Shown piece after piece: positions 61,180 to 64,000 of a stretch of 64,000 nt of DNA (the first letter of the stretch is position 1; each line of letters starts with the position of its first letter). The stretch covers positions 372,001 through 436,000 of the forward strand of contig CAXMMQ010000008.1 of the NCBI GenBank assembly GCA_963693035.2, in the 5' to 3' direction. The DNA is from Lichenicoccus sp963693035. Lineage in GTDB: Bacteria > Pseudomonadota > Alphaproteobacteria > Acetobacterales > Acetobacteraceae. The translations under genes were made by a program, and so were the position numbers. The notes under the pieces were generated by a model. That model did not search any database and was not told the origin of the DNA. It worked only from the letters and a program-made list of their open reading frames with translations.

Positions 61180-62013
61180 CTAGCGGCCTGTCGGGTTTGC
61201 GTGTCGGTTGGGCGGGCGGAGCGAACCCACTTGGCTGGTCATGCTGGCTGCAGGCGGTGTATCCGCCTGCAGTTGCAGGCCTGGCGGTACTCGTGCGCGT
61301 CGGAGCGGCGCATCAGCGCGCTGTCGGGGTCGGTGGCGTTGCTTTGCCACTCGGGAGGCGCCGCGTCGGGCGGCTTGGGCGATCGGCCACGGCGCCCTGT
61401 CCTGGCGTCATAGGCCGCCTGCTTCGCCGCATAGGCCTGACGGGGCGGCGATGTCGTTTGCCAGCCTGGCCCGCACCTCGCGGGCCCGGTCGTAGCGCAC
61501 CGTGCGGATCTTCGATGCGTCGGCGTCAATCTTGGTGCCGTCGATCGAGACCGTGCCCAGCCGCAGCAGCCCGGCCTCGCGCGCCAGCAACAGCACCTGC
61601 AGGAAGGCTGCCTCGGACGCAGCCTTGTTGGTCCGGCGGAAGGTCGCGATCGTGTCGTGGTCGTGGTGCAGGTTGGCCGCCACGAAGCGCACCGCGATGT
61701 CACGGTACGTGGCACGCTCGATCCGCCGCGACGAGAACAGAGCGTTGGCATAGCTGTGGATCAGCAGCGCCAGCATCAGCCGCGGGGGGTATTGCGGCTT
61801 GCCACCCGGCCGGGCCGCCACCTCGAACGCAGCAAGCGGAACACGCTCGACGGCTGCCACCACGAAACGCGCAAGATCGTCCTCCGGCCAGCCACGCCTT
61901 CAGGTCCGGCGGCAGGAGAAACCCTGGTCACGGTTGAACGGAATGAACGTCGCCATGGCGCCAGGTTAGCCGCCAAAAGGAAAAGCGGGTACCCCGATCC
62001 GACAGGCTGCTAG
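61180..62013. mobile_element. Internally deleted IS1182-type element
   Basis: Ends CTAGCGGCCTGTCGG (61180) and, inverted, CTAGCAGCCTGTCGG (to 62013) are near-perfect inverted repeats. At 834 bp it is about half a complete element. CTAG lies at both edges and may be the target duplication or part of the ends. It appears to have inserted next to or into the IS110 remnant. Confidence 0.65.
61239..61956 (-). pseudogene. Truncated, frameshifted IS1182-type transposase
   Basis: Starts MATFIPFNRDQGF at 61956; frame changes near 61910, 61865 and 61430. Recognisable parts are RLMLALLIHSYANALFSSRR, TIATFRRTNKAASEAAFLQV, TVSIDGTKIDADASKIRTVR and, in a second frame, TDPDSALMRRSDAHEYRQA. The catalytic C-terminal half is deleted. 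Confidence 0.8.
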
Positions 62014-62017
62014 CTAG

Positions 62018-62315
62018 GTCCGCCTCGCTCCCGTCGCCCGGCAGAGCGGCCAGTGGGACGGCAACAGCTTCATCAGCGGCGGAAGAGCCTCGCTCCGACA
62101 GGGCCTCTAACTATGCCCGCCCTCGTCGCCGTCCGCTTCAACGCAGACTTCAAGGCCGAGTATCAGGTCATGACCGGCGCCGGAAAGTCAGAGGATCGCA
62201 ATCATCGCCGTCATGCGCAAACTCGTCGTGCTCGCCACCGCCCTGCTCGAAGGTCGACGCAGACGGACCAGAGACAGGCTTGATCAGGACGGACTCTCCC
62301 GGCGCGGGCGCTAAG
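62018..62315 (+). pseudogene. IS110-type transposase C-terminal remnant
   Basis: Three frames carry successive pieces: VRLAPVARQSGQWDGNSFIS, then MPALVAVRFNADFKAEYQVM, then RKLVVLATALLE, the usual order at the C-terminus of IS110/IS116 transposases. No N-terminal part is present. Confidence 0.7.
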
Positions 62316-62451
62316 CGGTTGGATGCTCGGCTCGTTCGCCCACCAAGATCAAGACTCGCGGTGCACCGCTCCAAGCGCTCATGACGATCAGGAGGAAGCA
62401 TCATTCATGGTCGGCGATGATATCCAGCAAGTCCTGCTCGTCTCGCACGAG
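62316..62451. other. Intergenic region with nothing recognised
   Basis: Short gap between the IS110 remnant and the end of the chemotaxis gene. An ATG at 62407 with AGGAGG upstream opens a frame, but it runs antisense into the chemotaxis gene and looks accidental. Confidence 0.4.
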
Positions 62452-64000
62452 CTAAGCCGCTCGGATACCTTGAAGGAACGAGGCAACTGCGACTGAGAGC
62501 TTGTCGGCTTGCTTAGCCAGTCCCGACGCCGACCCGAGAACCTGACCTGCAGCAGCGCCGGTCTCTTTAGCCGACACGCTTACGCCTGTGATATTGCGTG
62601 TCACGGCATCTGTTGCCTGTGCCGTGGATTGGGCGTTCTGTGCTATCTCCTGCGTCGCCATTCCCTGCTCACGAGCCGCACCCGCGATAGCGGTAGCGAT
62701 TTGACCAAGATCCTCGATGGTTCCCAGAATCTCCTTGATCGAAACGACAGCGTTTCGTGTGGCTAATTGGATTGAAGTCACCTGCGATGCGATCTCGCTG
62801 GTCGCATTCGCCGTTTGAGACGCGAGGTTCTTGACTTCCGAGGCCACTACGGCGAAGCCCTTGCCCGCCTCACCCGCTCGCGCTGCCTCGATCGTGGCGT
62901 TGAGGGCCAGCAAGTTCGTCTGACCTGCAATCTGCGAAATGAGTTGAATGATGCGACCGATCCTTGCTGCGGCCTCTGCGAGGTCTCCGACCATACTGTC
63001 AGTTCGGCGGGCACCCTCTACGGCGCGTTTCGTCAGTACCGATGACTCTTCGATCTGACGAGAGATCTCCCCAACCGAGGCAGTCAACTGCTCGGCCGCC
63101 GCGGCGACCGTCTGGACGCCCGAACCGGCGAGCGCAGCGGCCGACGCGACCTGGCCAGCCTGATGGTTGGTCTGCTCCGCCGACGCCGTCATACCGCGAG
63201 CAGTCGCTTCGAGTTCGGCCGACGCGCCTGAGAGCAGATCGGTCATCGTGCCGGCCTGAAGCTGAAATGCGCCAAGGAGCTCCTCGATACAGCTGGTCTT
63301 CCGGTTGCGGATCGCGTGTGTACGCTCCTGCTCCGTAGTGAGCCTGTCGCGCTCGAGCATCACGCTCTTGAAGATCTGGACTGCCCCCGCCATGCCGCCT
63401 AGCTCGTCGCGACGCTCAAGACCGGGGATGATCGTGTCCAGCTCGTGATCGGCAAGTCGCTCCATTGCGTCGGTCATCTGACGGATCGGGTGGGAGACGT
63501 TCCTTACAATCGCCACTGCTAGAAGGATGCAGGCCGCGACTGCGACGCAGAGAACCGTGATGATGATCGACTTCGTTGGCCCGTAGATCGCGGCACCTGA
63601 ACTCGCCGCCTGACGCCCCTGGCGTAGATTAAGGTCCAGGTCCGACTTGGAAGCGGCATAGGCAGCGGCGTAGCTCTCGCTTTCCTCGACGCTGAACAAG
63701 TTTTCAGGATCACCCTCTGGACCTAGATCACGTTTGACCATAGCCTCGTGCAAGATCCAGGCGCGATCGAAGTCGAGCATGAGCTTTGTCTCGGATGTGT
63801 CGTGAAGAGTCACTCGGGCACCTTCCGCGCGGAGGCGTTCAAGCGTCTGACTTGCGTCTGCAAGTTCACCCTTGATCCTTAGACGATCGCCTGCGTCAAG
63901 CGCGAGCGAGTGACGGGCTTCCAAAAGACGCATCTGTTGGATCACGCTCAGGACTTGTCCCTGAAGGCCGGTGCTCGGCAGCCAATGATCTCTTATCTCC
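62452..64000 (-). CDS. Methyl-accepting chemotaxis protein, 5' end outside the window
   Basis: The frame continues to the window edge through IRDHWLPSTGLQGQVL, so the GTG at 63945 is probably not the start. A helical sensor domain is followed by a membrane helix (IIITVLCVAVAACILLAVAI), a HAMP domain (RNVSHPIRQMTDAMERLADH) and the signalling hairpin, whose tip reads EAARAGEAGKGFAVVASEVK. The IRDNWLPS-type beginning is that of four-helix-bundle sensors common in Alphaproteobacteria. It relays a periplasmic signal to CheA. Host gene, unrelated to the phage. Confidence 0.9.
   Translation of the reverse strand, partial: EIRDHWLPSTGLQGQVLSVIQQMRLLEARHSLALDAGDRLRIKGELADASQTLERLRAEGARVTLHDTSETKLMLDFDRAWILHEAMVKRDLGPEGDPENLFSVEESESYAAAYAASKSDLDLNLRQGRQAASSGAAIYGPTKSIIITVLCVAVAACILLAVAIVRNVSHPIRQMTDAMERLADHELDTIIPGLERRDELGGMAGAVQIFKSVMLERDRLTTEQERTHAIRNRKTSCIEELLGAFQLQAGTMTDLLSGASAELEATARGMTASAEQTNHQAGQVASAAALAGSGVQTVAAAAEQLTASVGEISRQIEESSVLTKRAVEGARRTDSMVGDLAEAAARIGRIIQLISQIAGQTNLLALNATIEAARAGEAGKGFAVVASEVKNLASQTANATSEIASQVTSIQLATRNAVVSIKEILGTIEDLGQIATAIAGAAREQGMATQEIAQNAQSTAQATDAVTRNITGVSVSAKETGAAAGQVLGSASGLAKQADKLSVAVASFLQGIRAA

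Noticed and set aside
62053..62283. 76-codon gene MGRQQLHQRR
   Set aside because: It is one of three frames of a broken IS110 transposase C-terminus.

Overview
This window is high-GC alphaproteobacterial DNA, probably from a member of the Acetobacteraceae (an inference from protein style, the host quinone-peptide type and the bacteriophytochrome). Almost all of it is one prophage. Host sequence is limited to about 1 kb on the left and 5.5 kb on the right.

The prophage runs from 1049 to 58503 and carries a copy of the 8-bp core ACGTCGCA at each end (57,447 bp with one core counted). It sits inside a bacteriophytochrome hybrid histidine kinase gene. The 5' part (PAS-GAF-PHY-PAS-HisKA) lies at 58496-60909 and the 3' part (ATPase and receiver) at 283-1056, both on the minus strand. 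Joining the two host parts through one core gives exactly 1060 in-frame codons, so the boundaries look exact. A tyrosine integrase ends 31 bp from the right core.

Layout from right to left. 53.4-58.5 kb (plus strand) is an early operon of tightly overlapping genes: small proteins, a Gp157-like protein, a Bet/RecT annealing protein, HTH proteins, an excisionase-like protein and the integrase. 53.24-53.43 kb is a control region with seven GCGCCATT motifs and a strong hairpin. 50.2-53.2 kb (minus) holds small genes plus one plus-strand HigA-like regulator, ending in an intrinsic terminator. 33.1-50.1 kb (minus) is the head and tail module of a contractile-tailed phage: terminase subunits, DUF1073-type portal, MuF-like head protein, DUF2213 protease, DUF2184 capsid, connectors, DUF3383-type sheath, tube and chaperone. 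22.6-33.1 kb contains the tape measure and baseplate genes. The tape measure is interrupted by an IS66-type element, and 26.6-32.6 kb is full of frameshifts. 16.7-22.5 kb contains lysis genes (GH108 endolysin, spanin pair, small membrane proteins), and 6.8-19.4 kb contains fibres and glycan-active proteins.

Unusual cargo: a GH13 alpha-amylase-like protein, a GH16 glucanase-like protein, an SGNH esterase fused to fibre-like sequence, a Tat-exported quinoprotein-like beta-propeller, and, on the opposite strand 1 kb away, a 29-31 codon gene that looks like pqqA, the precursor peptide of the redox cofactor PQQ. There is also a secreted-protein moron between portal and MuF genes, a glycan-type methyltransferase next to the fibre genes, and a serine recombinase operon with a resolvase-like partner gene that lacks the catalytic serine.

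Together these suggest a temperate myovirus of a polysaccharide-coated host, whose lysogeny disrupts a light or redox sensor kinase and which may alter surface glycans and periplasmic quinoprotein metabolism. If the frameshifts are real, the tail module is decaying. If they are assembly errors, the phage could be functional apart from the IS66 insertion. The right host flank holds nested remnants of IS1182- and IS110-type elements and a methyl-accepting chemotaxis protein that runs off the window.
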